A stretch of 58,893 bases of DNA from Gammaproteobacteria bacterium (GCA_024229935.1 JAAERX010000048.1:1-58893), one strand, 5' to 3'; counted from the first letter of the stretch, positions 27,215-38,296 are shown. Translations and numbers: made by a program. The notes: a model not told the origin generated them from the letters alone.

Positions 27215-27979
27215 ATGACCGTTGTGAGAGAACATTTTGCTGTGCAGGGTCAGGTTGTCCTTGTGACCGGAGCTTCACGTGGGATAGGTGCAACGATTGC
27301 AGATGCACTGGGCATAGCCGGCGGTATTGTCATTGGTACTGCTACCAGCGAGGCTGGTGCAGCGGCTATCACCGAACGCTTTGCAGGTGCAGGTATACAG
27401 GGCCGGGGTGCAGTACTTGATATTGCTGATAGAGAGGCATCTGCTGCACTTGTTAAGGATATAGCTGCTAATGAGGGTGCTGTAAGCATTCTGGTGAATA
27501 ATGCAGGTATAACCCGTGACAATCTCCTACTGCGTATGAAAGATGCTGAGTGGGATGATGTTATTGCCACGAATCTTACCGGGTTGTATCAGCTGTGTCG
27601 GCATTGTCTGCGCGGGATGATGAAAGCCAAGAGCGGTCGGGTGATTAATATTGCTTCAGTTGTTGGCGTGATGGGAAATGCCGGGCAGGCTAACTATGCA
27701 GCGGCCAAGGCCGGTATCATTGGTTTTAGTAAATCTATGGCCAGAGAAGTAGGCTCACGGGGAATTACAGTTAATGTGATTGCCCCCGGGTTTATCCAGA
27801 CGGATATGACCGAAACGCTGGGTGATGAGCAGCGTGCCGCGCTGGTTGACCAGGTGCCATTGCAGCGTCTTGGCCAACCTGATGATATAGCGAGTGCAGT
27901 GTTGTTTCTGGCGTCACCCGCAGGCTCTTATATAACCGGAGAGACGCTGCATATTAATGGCGGTATGTACATGATTTAA
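27215..27979 (+). CDS. fabG: 3-oxoacyl-ACP reductase
   Basis: 254 aa from the ATG at 27215, which lies after the promoter and gives a normal FabG N-terminus. FabG reduces 3-oxoacyl-ACP with NADPH in type II fatty acid synthesis. The Rossmann motif VTGASRGIG, the NNAGITRDNLL segment and the catalytic set NIAS, YAAAK (Ser, Tyr, Lys) are intact, and it ends in HINGGMYM as FabG does. The gene precedes acpP and fabF, the classic fab order, but fabH and fabD are not upstream here. The first nine residues before the fold are slightly longer than usual. Confidence 0.96.
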   Translation: MTVVREHFAVQGQVVLVTGASRGIGATIADALGIAGGIVIGTATSEAGAAAITERFAGAGIQGRGAVLDIADREASAALVKDIAANEGAVSILVNNAGITRDNLLLRMKDAEWDDVIATNLTGLYQLCRHCLRGMMKAKSGRVINIASVVGVMGNAGQANYAAAKAGIIGFSKSMAREVGSRGITVNVIAPGFIQTDMTETLGDEQRAALVDQVPLQRLGQPDDIASAVLFLASPAGSYITGETLHINGGMYMI

Positions 27980-28042
27980 ACGGGCTGTCTGGTGATATTT
28001 CTAAGATTAAAGGCTTGTCTCAGATATTCGTTACTGACAGAC

Positions 28043-28071
28043 TTCCCACACATAGCTGTGTCCCTTAGAAT
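28043..28071 (+). promoter_or_regulatory. Sigma-70-like promoter of acpP
   Basis: TTCCCA (28043-28048) and TAGAAT (28066-28071) are 17 bases apart. The -10 matches consensus at 5/6 and the -35 at 4/6. It lies 73 bases before the acpP start, consistent with acpP having its own strong promoter in addition to read-through from fabG. Confidence 0.5.
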
Positions 28072-28143
28072 ACACAGCACGATAAATTAACCAAACAGGT
28101 CATCGTGACCAGCTTGATCCTTGCAGAGGGTAGTAAATTAGAA

Positions 28144-28383
28144 ATGAGCAACATTGAAGAGCAGGTAAAAAATATTGTCGCTGAACAGCTTGGTGTTAAA
28201 GGTGAAGAGGTTAAGAATGAATCTTCTTTCGTCGATGACCTTGGAGCTGACTCTCTTGATACGGTTGAGTTGGTGATGGCTCTCGAAGAAGAGTTTGAAA
28301 CTGAAATTCCCGATGAAGAAGCCGAAAACATAACAACTGTGCAGCAGGCCATCGACTTTATCAACAAGAATTCCAAAGACTAA
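28144..28383 (+). CDS. acpP: Acyl carrier protein
   Basis: 79 aa from the ATG at 28144 ([17 protein letters not shown]). The frame can be extended upstream, but the canonical AcpP start is here. It is very acidic. Ser37 in GADSLDTVE receives the 4'-phosphopantetheine arm that carries growing acyl chains. The [20 protein letters not shown] core is near-identical to gammaproteobacterial AcpP. It lies between fabG and fabF and probably has its own promoter. Confidence 0.98.
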   Translation: MSNIEEQVKNIVAEQLGVKGEEVKNESSFVDDLGADSLDTVELVMALEEEFETEIPDEEAENITTVQQAIDFINKNSKD

Positions 28384-28399
28384 TCGGCCTTGATTAGTC
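28378..28399 (+). promoter_or_regulatory. Stem-loop at the acpP stop codon
   Basis: GACTAATC and GATTAGTC form a perfect 8-bp stem with a 6-base GGCCTT loop. The acpP stop codon TAA is inside the 5' arm. No T-run follows. It could protect the abundant acpP transcript or partly attenuate read-through into fabF, which would match the need for much more AcpP than FabF. Confidence 0.45.
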
Positions 28400-28426
28400 C
28401 TACGAATTCCTAAGCCAGGATTTTTC

Positions 28427-29674
28427 ATGAGCAGGCGACGCGTAGTCGTTACAGGCATGGGCACTATTGCGCCTGTTGGTAACGATACTTCTACAGCATG
28501 GAATAGTGTTATTGAGGGCAAGAGCGGTATAGGTCCAATAACTGACTTTGATGTTTCTGCATTCAGTACGCGTTTTGGCGGCTGTATTAAAGATTTTGAT
28601 GTCTCTGCTTACATGCCGCCTAAAGATGCGCGTAAGGTTGACCGGTTCATGCAATACGGTATTGCTGCTGCTCGTGAAGCAATGGCAGATTCTGGTCTGG
28701 AAATAACCGATGCAAATAAATACCGTATCGGTGTTGCAATGGGTTCAGGTATCGGTGGTATTGGTACTATCGAGGCTAATTACGATAAGTACATCGACTC
28801 AGACAGGAACCCCAAGCGGATTTCACCGTTCTTTGTTCCTGGCAGTATTATCAATATGATTTCGGGGCATGTATCAATTGAATACGGGCTTGGTGGTCCT
28901 AACATTGCATTGGTTACTGCCTGTACTACATCAACGCATTGTATTGGTATTGCGGCTCGTACTATTGCTTATGGTGATGCCGATGCAATGTTAGCTGGTG
29001 GTGCAGAGCATGCGACCACAACGCTTGGTCTTGGTGGTTTTTGTTCGGCTCGGGCATTGTCCGGCCGCAATGATGCCCCACAGTCTGCAAGCCGACCCTG
29101 GGATGCTGACCGTGATGGCTTTGTCTTAAGTGACGGTGGTGCTTGTTTGGTGCTAGAAGAACTTGAATGTGCTCAGGCTCGGGGTGCAACTATATATGCT
29201 GAGATCAGCGGGTTTGGTATGAGTGGGGATGCTTATCATATCACCGCACCACCCGAGGATGGTCTTGGTGCGGCACGTTGTATGTCGGCCGCAATTGCAG
29301 ATGCCGGGCTAAACCCTGCAGATATTGATTATGTGAACGCCCATGGTACATCAACACCGCTTGGTGATCTTGCAGAGACTAAAGCAGTAAAGTCTGTGTT
29401 TGGTGATCATGCCACTAAACTAGCCGTTAGTTCTACCAAATCTACGACCGGGCATTTGCTGGGTGCAGCCGGGGCTGTAGAAGCCGTATTTAGTATTATG
29501 GCATTACACAAACAGGTCATACCGCCTACCGTAAATCTTGACAATCCTGGTGAGGGGTGTGATCTGGACTATGTGCCACATACTGCTCGTGATGCATCAC
29601 TGAATGCCGTAATCAGCAATTCTTTCGGTTTTGGTGGTACCAACGGTAGTCTGCTGTTCCAACGATTCAAATAG
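28427..29674 (+). CDS. fabF: 3-oxoacyl-ACP synthase II
   Basis: 415 aa, the standard KAS II length. FabF condenses malonyl-ACP with acyl-ACP. The catalytic cysteine is Cys166 in TACTTSTHCIG, with the two active-site histidines in NAHGTSTPLGD and TTGHLLGAAG. The residues after the cysteine (TTSTHCIG) differ from the E. coli form (TSGVHNIG), so substrate chain-length preference may differ. It follows acpP by 43 bases. The typical NSFGFGGTNGSLLF closes the protein. Confidence 0.97.
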   Translation: MSRRRVVVTGMGTIAPVGNDTSTAWNSVIEGKSGIGPITDFDVSAFSTRFGGCIKDFDVSAYMPPKDARKVDRFMQYGIAAAREAMADSGLEITDANKYRIGVAMGSGIGGIGTIEANYDKYIDSDRNPKRISPFFVPGSIINMISGHVSIEYGLGGPNIALVTACTTSTHCIGIAARTIAYGDADAMLAGGAEHATTTLGLGGFCSARALSGRNDAPQSASRPWDADRDGFVLSDGGACLVLEELECAQARGATIYAEISGFGMSGDAYHITAPPEDGLGAARCMSAAIADAGLNPADIDYVNAHGTSTPLGDLAETKAVKSVFGDHATKLAVSSTKSTTGHLLGAAGAVEAVFSIMALHKQVIPPTVNLDNPGEGCDLDYVPHTARDASLNAVISNSFGFGGTNGSLLFQRFK

Positions 29675-29687
29675 TTCGGTCATTGCG

Positions 29688-31112
29688 GTGAACTCTGTGA
29701 CGGGTAAGCAACACCGGTCCGGTTCTTTTGCGTCTTTACATCTTTCTGGTTGTATAGACCTGTCTGCATTGATTCAGCTTAATCCCGGGCGTTATCCCTT
29801 TTTATTGCAAAGTGTGAGCGCTGGTTCACAGCAGTCATGCTTTGATATTTTATTTGCATTCCCGGGTGAGACACTTTGTCTGACAGCAGAGGGTCTTTGC
29901 GGCCCATCGGCTGAGAAAGCAGGTGGTAGCTTTCTTACTGCATTGGATCACTGGTGGCTAAGTGAGGCTTCTGGCAGTACTGATGGGGATGACCCGGATA
30001 GTGACCTGCCATTTACAGGTGGGTGGTTTCTTTATCTTGGTTATGAACTTGCTGCTGAAGTTGAGCCGGGTCTGCAACTGACTAAACCAGATGATGTGCC
30101 TGTTGCATTTGCTACCCGGGTACCTGTGGCGATTATTAATGACAGGGTCAATGACCAGACTATTATAATTGCTGAGCCAGAAGCGGCTAAGAGCATTGCA
30201 AGTGTACGTGAGGACATAAATGCCTCTGTGGTGGCTCCGGAGCTACCGACTGTGAGTAATCTCGTGGATGAAATTGTTGAAGATCCACCTGAGGATTTTT
30301 TGGCCGCAGTAAAACGTGCTAAACAGTCCATTCGTGCTGGGGATATCTTTCAGGCCAACTTGTCACGACGCTGGCAAGCACAGTTAAATGAAAAGGTAGC
30401 CCCGGTTGAATTGTACAGACGCTTGTGTGAAACAAATCCGGCACCCTTTGCCGGCATGATAGTTATGGACAACTATGCGGTGATCTCATCATCTCCTGAG
30501 CGGTTGGTTAAGCGTTTTGGTAGACGTATAGATACCCGGCCTATTGCAGGGACCCGACCACGGACTGAAGCCCCCGGGATGGTGGATGTATCTTGTGAGG
30601 AGTTGCTGGGGAATCCCAAAGAACGAGCTGAGCACATCATGCTTATTGATCTTGAGCGTAATGACCTGGGGCGTGTATGTGTGGGCGGCAGTGTTGAGGT
30701 TGATGAATACATGGTGGTTGAAAGCTACTCACATGTTCACCACATTGTTTCAAATGTGACGGGTATGGCGAGATCAGATCTGACACCGGGTGAATTAATA
30801 CGGGCAGTCTTTCCGGGTGGAACCATAACGGGTTGCCCTAAGGTGCGTTGTATGGAAATTATTCAGGAACTGGAAGGGCGTCCTCGTGGAGCCTACACAG
30901 GTTCAATGGGTTATCTGAACAGAAATGGTGATTGTGACCTGAATATACTAATTCGCACCATGACTTTGCAGGGTAGGCATATTGAGCTGGCTGCCGGTAG
31001 TGGGGTTGTTGCTGACTCAGACCCACAGACTGAACTTAATGAAACGCGGGCAAAGGCCAAGGGAATGATTTTGGCTTTAAGTGAACAGCATGACTGGGAA
31101 TGGAATAACTAG
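29688..31112 (+). CDS. pabB: Aminodeoxychorismate synthase component I
   Basis: 474 aa from a GTG at 29688, 13 bases after fabF; a GTG at 29697 is also possible and the exact start is uncertain. PabB combines with a PabA glutaminase to convert chorismate to 4-amino-4-deoxychorismate for folate. Chorismate-binding signatures are visible: DIFQANLSRRW, ISSSPERLV, DTRPIAGTRPR, ERAEHIMLIDLERNDLGRV and FPGGTITGCPKVRCMEII. PIAGT has the alanine found in true PabB-type enzymes. It is directly followed by pabC, so both steps lie together. No pabA is in the window. Confidence 0.92.
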   Translation: MNSVTGKQHRSGSFASLHLSGCIDLSALIQLNPGRYPFLLQSVSAGSQQSCFDILFAFPGETLCLTAEGLCGPSAEKAGGSFLTALDHWWLSEASGSTDGDDPDSDLPFTGGWFLYLGYELAAEVEPGLQLTKPDDVPVAFATRVPVAIINDRVNDQTIIIAEPEAAKSIASVREDINASVVAPELPTVSNLVDEIVEDPPEDFLAAVKRAKQSIRAGDIFQANLSRRWQAQLNEKVAPVELYRRLCETNPAPFAGMIVMDNYAVISSSPERLVKRFGRRIDTRPIAGTRPRTEAPGMVDVSCEELLGNPKERAEHIMLIDLERNDLGRVCVGGSVEVDEYMVVESYSHVHHIVSNVTGMARSDLTPGELIRAVFPGGTITGCPKVRCMEIIQELEGRPRGAYTGSMGYLNRNGDCDLNILIRTMTLQGRHIELAAGSGVVADSDPQTELNETRAKAKGMILALSEQHDWEWNN

Positions 31113-31116
31113 CGGT

Positions 31117-31946
31117 ATGGATAGGTGGCTGATTAATGGTGTCAGATCGTCTGCCTTAGCTGCCGATGACCGGGGGCTGGCGTATGGCGATGGTTTGTTT
31201 GAAACACTCGCGGTCCGCGCCGGAAAGTGTCGTTTCATCGAGTTCCATTTAGACCGTTTAACTGAAAGTTGTGTGCGGTTGGGTATACCCTTTGAAGCGG
31301 ATAATTCCCTGCGTAAAGAAATTGCAGAATTTATAGCCGGTGAAGTACACGGCACTTTGAAACTTATTGTGACCCGAGGGAAGGGGCCGCGTGGTTATGC
31401 GCCACCTGATCCGGCATGGCCGACTCGCCTGCTGGGTTTTTCAGCAACAACTCCGGCCACTTTTCCGCACATGGGTGTGCGGGTTCGTTATTGCCAGAGT
31501 TTGATTAGCCGCAATCGCATGCTTGCGGGGATGAAAACGCTGAATAGGCTTGAGCAGGTTATGGCGCGTGCTGAGTGGGCACATGTACCGGCTGAGTATC
31601 AAGAAGGTCTTATGCTAAATGATCGTGATGAGGTGGTTTGCGGTACGATGACCAATCTGTTCATGGTTCGTGCTGATGGGCTTTATACACCAGCGCTGGA
31701 TGAGAGTGGTGTAGCTGGCATTATGCGCAGCCAGATTATTAATATTGCCAGTGATATGCAGATTGAATTAAAAGAAACCAGTGTGAGCAAGATGGATATT
31801 CGTACCGCTGAAGGGGTTTTTCTGACAAATTCACTTATTGGCCTGTGGCCGGTGCAGGAAGTGGAAGGTCAATCATACGGTATACCCCCTCTTATAGTGC
31901 AGGTTCGATCTGCTCTCGCTAAGCTGGGTGTGCAGGAATGCCAGTG

Positions 31947-31947
<1 letters not shown>
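31117..31947 (+). CDS. pabC: Aminodeoxychorismate lyase
   Basis: 276 aa from the ATG at 31117 (MDRWLINGVRSSA), four bases after pabB; a GTG at 31081 and an ATG at 31090 would extend it. PabC is a fold-type IV PLP enzyme releasing 4-aminobenzoate. RGLAYGDGLFET is the family opening, GMKTLNRLEQV carries the PLP lysine, and VVCGTMTNLFMV and TNSLIGLWPV are conserved later blocks. The pabC-mltG-tmk-holB order is widespread in gammaproteobacteria. Confidence 0.93.
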
Positions 31948-33622
<1,675 letters not shown>

Positions 33623-33645
33623 GATTAATATAGTGGATTAAGTAT

Positions 33646-34656
33646 TTGCTTAATTTAAAGAAAATATACGGTTCTTTACCCTGGCTGGTTGAGCAGCGAC
33701 AGCAGCTGACGGATCTTGTCGCAGCAGATCGATGTCCACATGCACTGCTGATTCAAGGGGCAGAGGGTTCGGGGAGAAGGCATCTTGCGCTCTGGGTGGC
33801 AAGTGAAATATTGGGTATGGATCCTTCCCGGGGGCTTGAAAGTGACCCGGATACTGAGGTTGGCCATCCGGATTTTCGGACTATTGAGGTTTTAGCGGAT
33901 AAAACCCGTATAGGCACAGATCAAATCAGGGCGCTTATTGAGTTTATTAATCTGACCAGCTATAGCGCCAATGCTAAGGTTGTTGTGATCTATCCGGCGG
34001 ATACCATGGTGAAAAATGCTGCTAATGCATTATTGAAAACCCTCGAAGAGCCACCCGCCAATACTTTTATTCTGCTGATCTGTGAATCCCTTGTCCGCTT
34101 GCCTGCAACCATTGTGAGTCGTTGTCAGCGCATCAGAATCCCACCGCCACCTGAACAAATGGCTCTCGACTGGTTGGCGGATCATACCGCGGGCAAGGAT
34201 CTGACTGCCCTGTTGTCTTTCTCTGGGGGTGCGCCCTTGGCAACTCTGGCGTTACATGAAGCAGATTTTGCCGGAGTTGCAAATCAATATGCTGCAGACC
34301 TGAAAAGCCTAGAAAATCGACAGGTTAGCCCGGTTGTAGTTGCGGAACGCTGGGCCAAAAAACCTAAAGGCGTAGAAAAAGGGGAGGAAAAAAAACAATT
34401 GGAGCTGGCCTTGCAGTGGCTCTACTGGCGTCTTTCCAGACGGGTGCATGCCGGCCTGGAAGCACTGGCTGAGAGCCCCTCAGGGGAAATGAGCGGTGCA
34501 GCTTCCCTGCAAATAAGCCAGATTCAGCAAACCCTGCAAGCCTGTTTTAGGCAAATGGCCCAAATTCGCGAACTACGTCTCTTAATTAAAGGTGGAATCA
34601 ATGCAGAATTGAACCTCGCCGGACTGCTGATGGACTGGTACGGTGGGCTTGGGTAA
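33646..34656 (+). CDS. holB: DNA polymerase III delta' subunit
   Basis: 336 aa beginning at a TTG (33646); no in-frame ATG or GTG gives a full N-terminus, and GGA lies about eight bases upstream. HolB is the clamp-loader subunit. QGAEGSGRRHLALWVA stands in place of the P-loop (degenerate, as is normal for delta'), DKTRIGTDQIRALIEF and KNAANALLKTLEEPPANTF contain the conserved AAA+ elements, and TIVSRCQRIRI holds the SRC motif. The zinc-binding cysteines found in some delta' subunits are absent, as in many gammaproteobacteria. Confidence 0.93.
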   Translation: MLNLKKIYGSLPWLVEQRQQLTDLVAADRCPHALLIQGAEGSGRRHLALWVASEILGMDPSRGLESDPDTEVGHPDFRTIEVLADKTRIGTDQIRALIEFINLTSYSANAKVVVIYPADTMVKNAANALLKTLEEPPANTFILLICESLVRLPATIVSRCQRIRIPPPPEQMALDWLADHTAGKDLTALLSFSGGAPLATLALHEADFAGVANQYAADLKSLENRQVSPVVVAERWAKKPKGVEKGEEKKQLELALQWLYWRLSRRVHAGLEALAESPSGEMSGAASLQISQIQQTLQACFRQMAQIRELRLLIKGGINAELNLAGLLMDWYGGLG

Positions 34657-34686
34657 CTGTAATTTAAGATATTAGGGTAGGAAAAC

Positions 34687-35025
34687 ATGGCTAAGCCTGG
34701 ATTGCTAACGCTGACAATCAAGGATAAATCTGCGCTTTATCTGGCGTATATGCCGTTTGTGGTAAATGGAGGCCTGTTTATACCAACCAGCAGTACTTAC
34801 AGTCTTGGTGATGAGGTGTTCATGCTGCTTAATCTGATGGGTGAAGATGAAAAAATTCCTGTTGCGGGCAAGGTTATTTGGATGACACCCCGGGGTGCGC
34901 AGGGAACACGTACAGCAGGTGTTGGTGTGCAGTTTAGTGACCAGGATGGGGGCGAGACCCAGAAGAAAATTGATAACTACCTGGCGGGCGCACTGGGTGG
35001 TGACAAGCCTACGCACACGATGTAA
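34687..35025 (+). CDS. pilZ: PilZ-domain protein (type IV pilus PilZ-like)
   Basis: 112 aa, a single PilZ beta-barrel. It follows holB, exactly as pilZ does in Pseudomonas. GLFIPTSSTYSLGDEVFML and GKVIWMTPRGAQGTRTAGVGVQF are the family blocks. The N-terminal RxxxR c-di-GMP-binding motif is missing, as in the pilus-assembly PilZ that acts through FimX/PilB. GGGTAGGAAAAC precedes the ATG. A role in twitching or pilus assembly is likely, though no other pil genes are here. Confidence 0.92.
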   Translation: MAKPGLLTLTIKDKSALYLAYMPFVVNGGLFIPTSSTYSLGDEVFMLLNLMGEDEKIPVAGKVIWMTPRGAQGTRTAGVGVQFSDQDGGETQKKIDNYLAGALGGDKPTHTM

Positions 35026-35075
35026 TTTTTTTGTAGTAAAGCCAACCGTAGTCAAGCCGATCGGTTAACAGGTAG

Positions 35076-35094
35076 GTGAGCTATTCAAGCTCAC
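35076..35094. terminator. Possible bidirectional hairpin between convergent genes
   Basis: GTGAGCT-ATTCA-AGCTCAC forms a 7-bp stem with a 5-base loop, covering the stop codon of the cNMP/rhodanese gene and lying 50 bases after pilZ. There is no good T-run on either side, so it would be a weak or rho-assisted end. Confidence 0.3.
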
Positions 35095-36124
35095 TGGTGT
35101 TTAAGCCCCCGTGCAGGATGCGTGTATCAAATCCTTGTTCATTGAGAATAAATGCTCCGGCAGAACTTCTTCTACCAGTATCACAGCAAAGAAGATATGT
35201 TTTATTTTTATCAAGTGTGCTGAGTTTTAGGCGAATGAAATACAGTGGGATATTGATAGCGCCTTCTTCATGAAAACTTTCATATTCACTCGGTAAACGC
35301 ACGTCCAGCCAGATGGCGCCACCAGCGGCCAGTTCTTTAGCCTCGGCATATTTCACCCAGTCGAGCATGGGTTCATTCAGTAATTCATTAAAATCGTCCT
35401 TGGCCAGCCGCATGACAGAGCCATCGGTCGTCATGATGACTGTGGCATTACGTTTGCATTCTGAAATAAGTGATTCTTCACCAAAAGTTTGACCGATGCC
35501 AAGTTCAGCCAGTTTGACGCCTTCCTTATTAAGTGGTGTTTCGCGCACGATACTGCATTGCCCACGTGTTATTGTATAAAAGAAATCACCTTCATCACCT
35601 TGTTTGATAATGATGTCGCCGGCTTTAAAATTAACTTGCTGCATGCGAATAAAGATAGCTTGGATGTTGGCAGGAGGAATCCGGTGAAAAGCTTTGGTTT
35701 GTAGCAGTGTTGTCATCCAGTCCTGATTATTATCAGAATTGTTTTCTATTTCGGAAACTTCATAGTTGCCGGTCTGATCCCAGGTCAGCATGACATCGAG
35801 CAGATCGCTGTCTATAGAAATATATTCGATGTCATCAATTGCGCGTGCCGTGTATTGGCGTGGCAGGTATGGGCAAATTGCATTGCGTGCCTCAGGGGTG
35901 CCTGCTTCAATTATGGTCCGCTCACCAGAGTTGGTGCACAATTCCACTGAGCCAGTAACCAGGAATATAGTGTGCTTCTCATTATTGCCGACTTTAAATA
36001 ATAATTGTCCGGCCTCTAATTCACGGATGGTCGTTTTTTTAACAAGCGCTTCCAGATTCTGACGCTTCAGCCCGCCTATGGGAGAGAAGCCTTTGAGGAC
36101 TTCATTGCTAAGTTCAGTTGGCAT
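35081..36124 (-). CDS. Double cyclic-nucleotide-binding domain protein fused to a rhodanese domain
   Basis: 347 aa. The first cNMP-binding-like barrel spans about residues 10-115 (AGQLLFKVGNNEKHTIFLVTG), the second about 140-245 (FKAGDIIIKQGDEGDFFYTI and IGQTFGEESLISECKRNATV), and a C-terminal rhodanese domain covers about 255-347. The second barrel has the phosphate-cassette pattern FGEESL..RNATV; the first is degenerate. The rhodanese loop is CCDTGRRS with Cys314 as the probable active cysteine, and IWLDVRLPSEYE and ILHGGLNT match single-domain rhodaneses. No DNA-binding domain is present, so it is not a CRP-type regulator. The role is unknown; ligand-controlled sulfur transfer is one guess. 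Confidence 0.85.
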   Translation of the reverse strand: MPTELSNEVLKGFSPIGGLKRQNLEALVKKTTIRELEAGQLLFKVGNNEKHTIFLVTGSVELCTNSGERTIIEAGTPEARNAICPYLPRQYTARAIDDIEYISIDSDLLDVMLTWDQTGNYEVSEIENNSDNNQDWMTTLLQTKAFHRIPPANIQAIFIRMQQVNFKAGDIIIKQGDEGDFFYTITRGQCSIVRETPLNKEGVKLAELGIGQTFGEESLISECKRNATVIMTTDGSVMRLAKDDFNELLNEPMLDWVKYAEAKELAAGGAIWLDVRLPSEYESFHEEGAINIPLYFIRLKLSTLDKNKTYLLCCDTGRRSSAGAFILNEQGFDTRILHGGLNTSELE

Positions 36125-36241
36125 TAGATATAAATTGTGCCTGAATTTTTACCGATAACCATCGTACTTTCCTGTACTCTGCCGCATTACGGCAAATCGG
36201 TGTATTGTAAGGGTAGACAGGCATGAGTAAAAGGTGGTTAA

Positions 36242-38296
36242 TCACGAGTTTGAGGATTGCTTGTTTGCCAGGGTGGCCCAGCCAGCGGATTCTGCAAAAC
36301 GCTCACCGTAACGTTCGTATAGATGCTTCAGGTTAGCTCGCATATCTTCAAGCCCCATTTCCCGTGCATGCTGAACAGGGCCCCCCCGAAAAGGTGCAAA
36401 GCCTGCACCAAATATGGTGCCGGCATCTACAAGGTCAGCATCACTGACAACTTTGTCAGCAATACAGGCGAATGCTTCATTTATCAGTGACAGGATGAGG
36501 CGAGCCTGTACATCATTACTGGCAGGGAGTTTGGTGGGTTTGGCAGTGACGGCTTTACCTTCCTGCCATGAATAAAAACCCTGTCCTGATTTACGGCCAA
36601 GGTGCTTTTGTGCAACAAGTTGCGCAAGTGCCTGGGGTATGGGTCGATGGATAACGTTGCTCAGTATCGTGGCAACATGTAAAAGAATGTCCAGTCCGAC
36701 GGTGTCAGCCAGTTCCAGAGGGCCAACAGGCATGCCAAAGTCTGTTGCAGCTTTATCTATAGCTTCAGGTTGGGTGCCTTCTGTATATAAACGGCAGGCT
36801 TCATCAAGGTAGGGTGCGAGAATACGGTTGACTAAAAATCCAGGCAGGCTCCGGCAGGGTAATGGCAGCTTACCAATCTGTTTGACGAAACTCAGCCCGT
36901 TTTCTATAGCCTGGGGCTGGGTGATTTCTGCATGCACCACTTCAACGAGTGGCATAAGTGCTACTGGGTTAAAAAAATGCAGACCAATTAACCGTTCGGG
37001 TGCAGTTAGTGCGGAAGCAATATCTTCCAGTGGAATGCTGGAAGTATTGGTTGCCAGCAGTGCATCGGGTTTTGCACGGCGTTCCATACCGACAAATAAT
37101 TTTTGTTTGGCTTCAAGATCCTCAAATATAGCTTCAATAATGAGGTCAGCACTGTGTGCGCCTTCACCGGTAAGATCACCAACCATATTTTTAGCAGCGG
37201 CGGCAATACGTTCTTCTTTTTTTAGCTTGCGGGTCAGGGTTTGGTGCGCCAGTTGCAGGCCGGTATCAATGAACTGCTTTTCACGATCCTGCAGCGTGAC
37301 GGAGATACCCTGCAGCGCGCACCAAGCTGCAATATCAGCCCCCATAGTGCCAGCGCCGACTACATGGACATGGCGAAACTGTGTGGTACCTGCTTTAGCC
37401 ATATCCTTCATGCGATCCTGCAAGAAAAAAACGCGTTGCAGGTTTGCTGAGGTGCGGCTGAATACAAGTTTGGCAAATGAGTGTGCCTCTGCGATAAAGC
37501 CGCTGTCAGCGCTGCCATGCTGATGCCATAGCTTAATGATTGCGAACGGTGCCGGGTAATGTTCAGGGTTTGCTTTGCGGCGTGTTTGCTTAATTAGTGT
37601 TCTGGCAAGAAGTGGGCGAATTACTTGCCATCCCAAAAACTGGTCAAGCAGTGGTATTGATCGGGTTGGTGGTGTTTGTAGTGCGAGCTCAGCTGCAAGG
37701 GTGCGCCACTCATCTGCTTCACAGATGTTATCTATAAGTTTTGCACTAAGAGCTGCATGTGGCCGTATTGGCTTACCTGTTAGCATTAGTTGCATAGCAG
37801 TGCGAACGCCAGCCAGTCTGACGGTGCGTATGGTGCCTCCCAGTCCGGGATGCACACCCAATTGCACTTCAGGTAAACCAAGAGTAGGCCGGTCTGATGG
37901 AAAACTGATTCGCCAGTTACAGGCAAGAGCCAGCTCCAGACCACCACCCAGAGCAACACCATTAATGACAGCAACGGTAGTAAAGGGCAGCTTTTCTAAA
38001 CGTGCGAGCACCTGCTGGCCCTGACAGACTTCCTCAAAGGCATGTTGCTCATTTTTTAGATTAGGGAATTCGCGTACATCAGCCCCAGCAATGAAGCCGG
38101 TCTCTTTATGTGAGAAAAGAATCAGTCCTGCAGGTGGTGCAGTTTCAAGTGCATCAATTATGGCGTCCAGTTCGAGTAACACCGCTCGGGACAGTACATT
38201 AGTACTGTCAGCTGTGCGCAGTCCCAGCCAGGCAATATCAGCTGTATCTGTCTTAAGCGTCCAGTTGTGAATCTGTTCTGCAATATCTTTAGTCAT
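36242..38296 (-). CDS. FadJ/FadB-like bifunctional enoyl-CoA hydratase / 3-hydroxyacyl-CoA dehydrogenase
   Basis: 684 aa from the ATG at 38296 (MTKDIAEQIHNW); the longer frame adds seven residues. The N-terminal crotonase domain keeps both glutamates (VALGGGLELAL and LGLPEVQLGVHPGLGGTIR). The NAD-binding domain opens with VVGAGTMGADIAAWCALQG near residue 315, and the dehydrogenase motif IGLHFFNPVALMPLVEVV contains the active-site histidine. The two 3HCDH C-terminal domains follow (GRKSGQGFYSW; GAGFAPFRGGPVQHA). It handles steps two and three of beta-oxidation. No thiolase gene is adjacent. It overlaps the upstream EEP gene by eight bases. Confidence 0.92.
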   Translation of the reverse strand: MTKDIAEQIHNWTLKTDTADIAWLGLRTADSTNVLSRAVLLELDAIIDALETAPPAGLILFSHKETGFIAGADVREFPNLKNEQHAFEEVCQGQQVLARLEKLPFTTVAVINGVALGGGLELALACNWRISFPSDRPTLGLPEVQLGVHPGLGGTIRTVRLAGVRTAMQLMLTGKPIRPHAALSAKLIDNICEADEWRTLAAELALQTPPTRSIPLLDQFLGWQVIRPLLARTLIKQTRRKANPEHYPAPFAIIKLWHQHGSADSGFIAEAHSFAKLVFSRTSANLQRVFFLQDRMKDMAKAGTTQFRHVHVVGAGTMGADIAAWCALQGISVTLQDREKQFIDTGLQLAHQTLTRKLKKEERIAAAAKNMVGDLTGEGAHSADLIIEAIFEDLEAKQKLFVGMERRAKPDALLATNTSSIPLEDIASALTAPERLIGLHFFNPVALMPLVEVVHAEITQPQAIENGLSFVKQIGKLPLPCRSLPGFLVNRILAPYLDEACRLYTEGTQPEAIDKAATDFGMPVGPLELADTVGLDILLHVATILSNVIHRPIPQALAQLVAQKHLGRKSGQGFYSWQEGKAVTAKPTKLPASNDVQARLILSLINEAFACIADKVVSDADLVDAGTIFGAGFAPFRGGPVQHAREMGLEDMRANLKHLYERYGERFAESAGWATLANKQSSNS

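Noticed and set aside
27250-27570. 106-codon minus-strand frame inside fabG
   Set aside because: It is a shadow of the fabG coding sequence; fabG is conserved throughout.
36828-37523. 231-codon plus-strand open frame within the FadJ-like gene
   Set aside because: It is antisense to the conserved FadJ-like reading frame, with low-complexity Ser/Arg/Ala content and no family signature.
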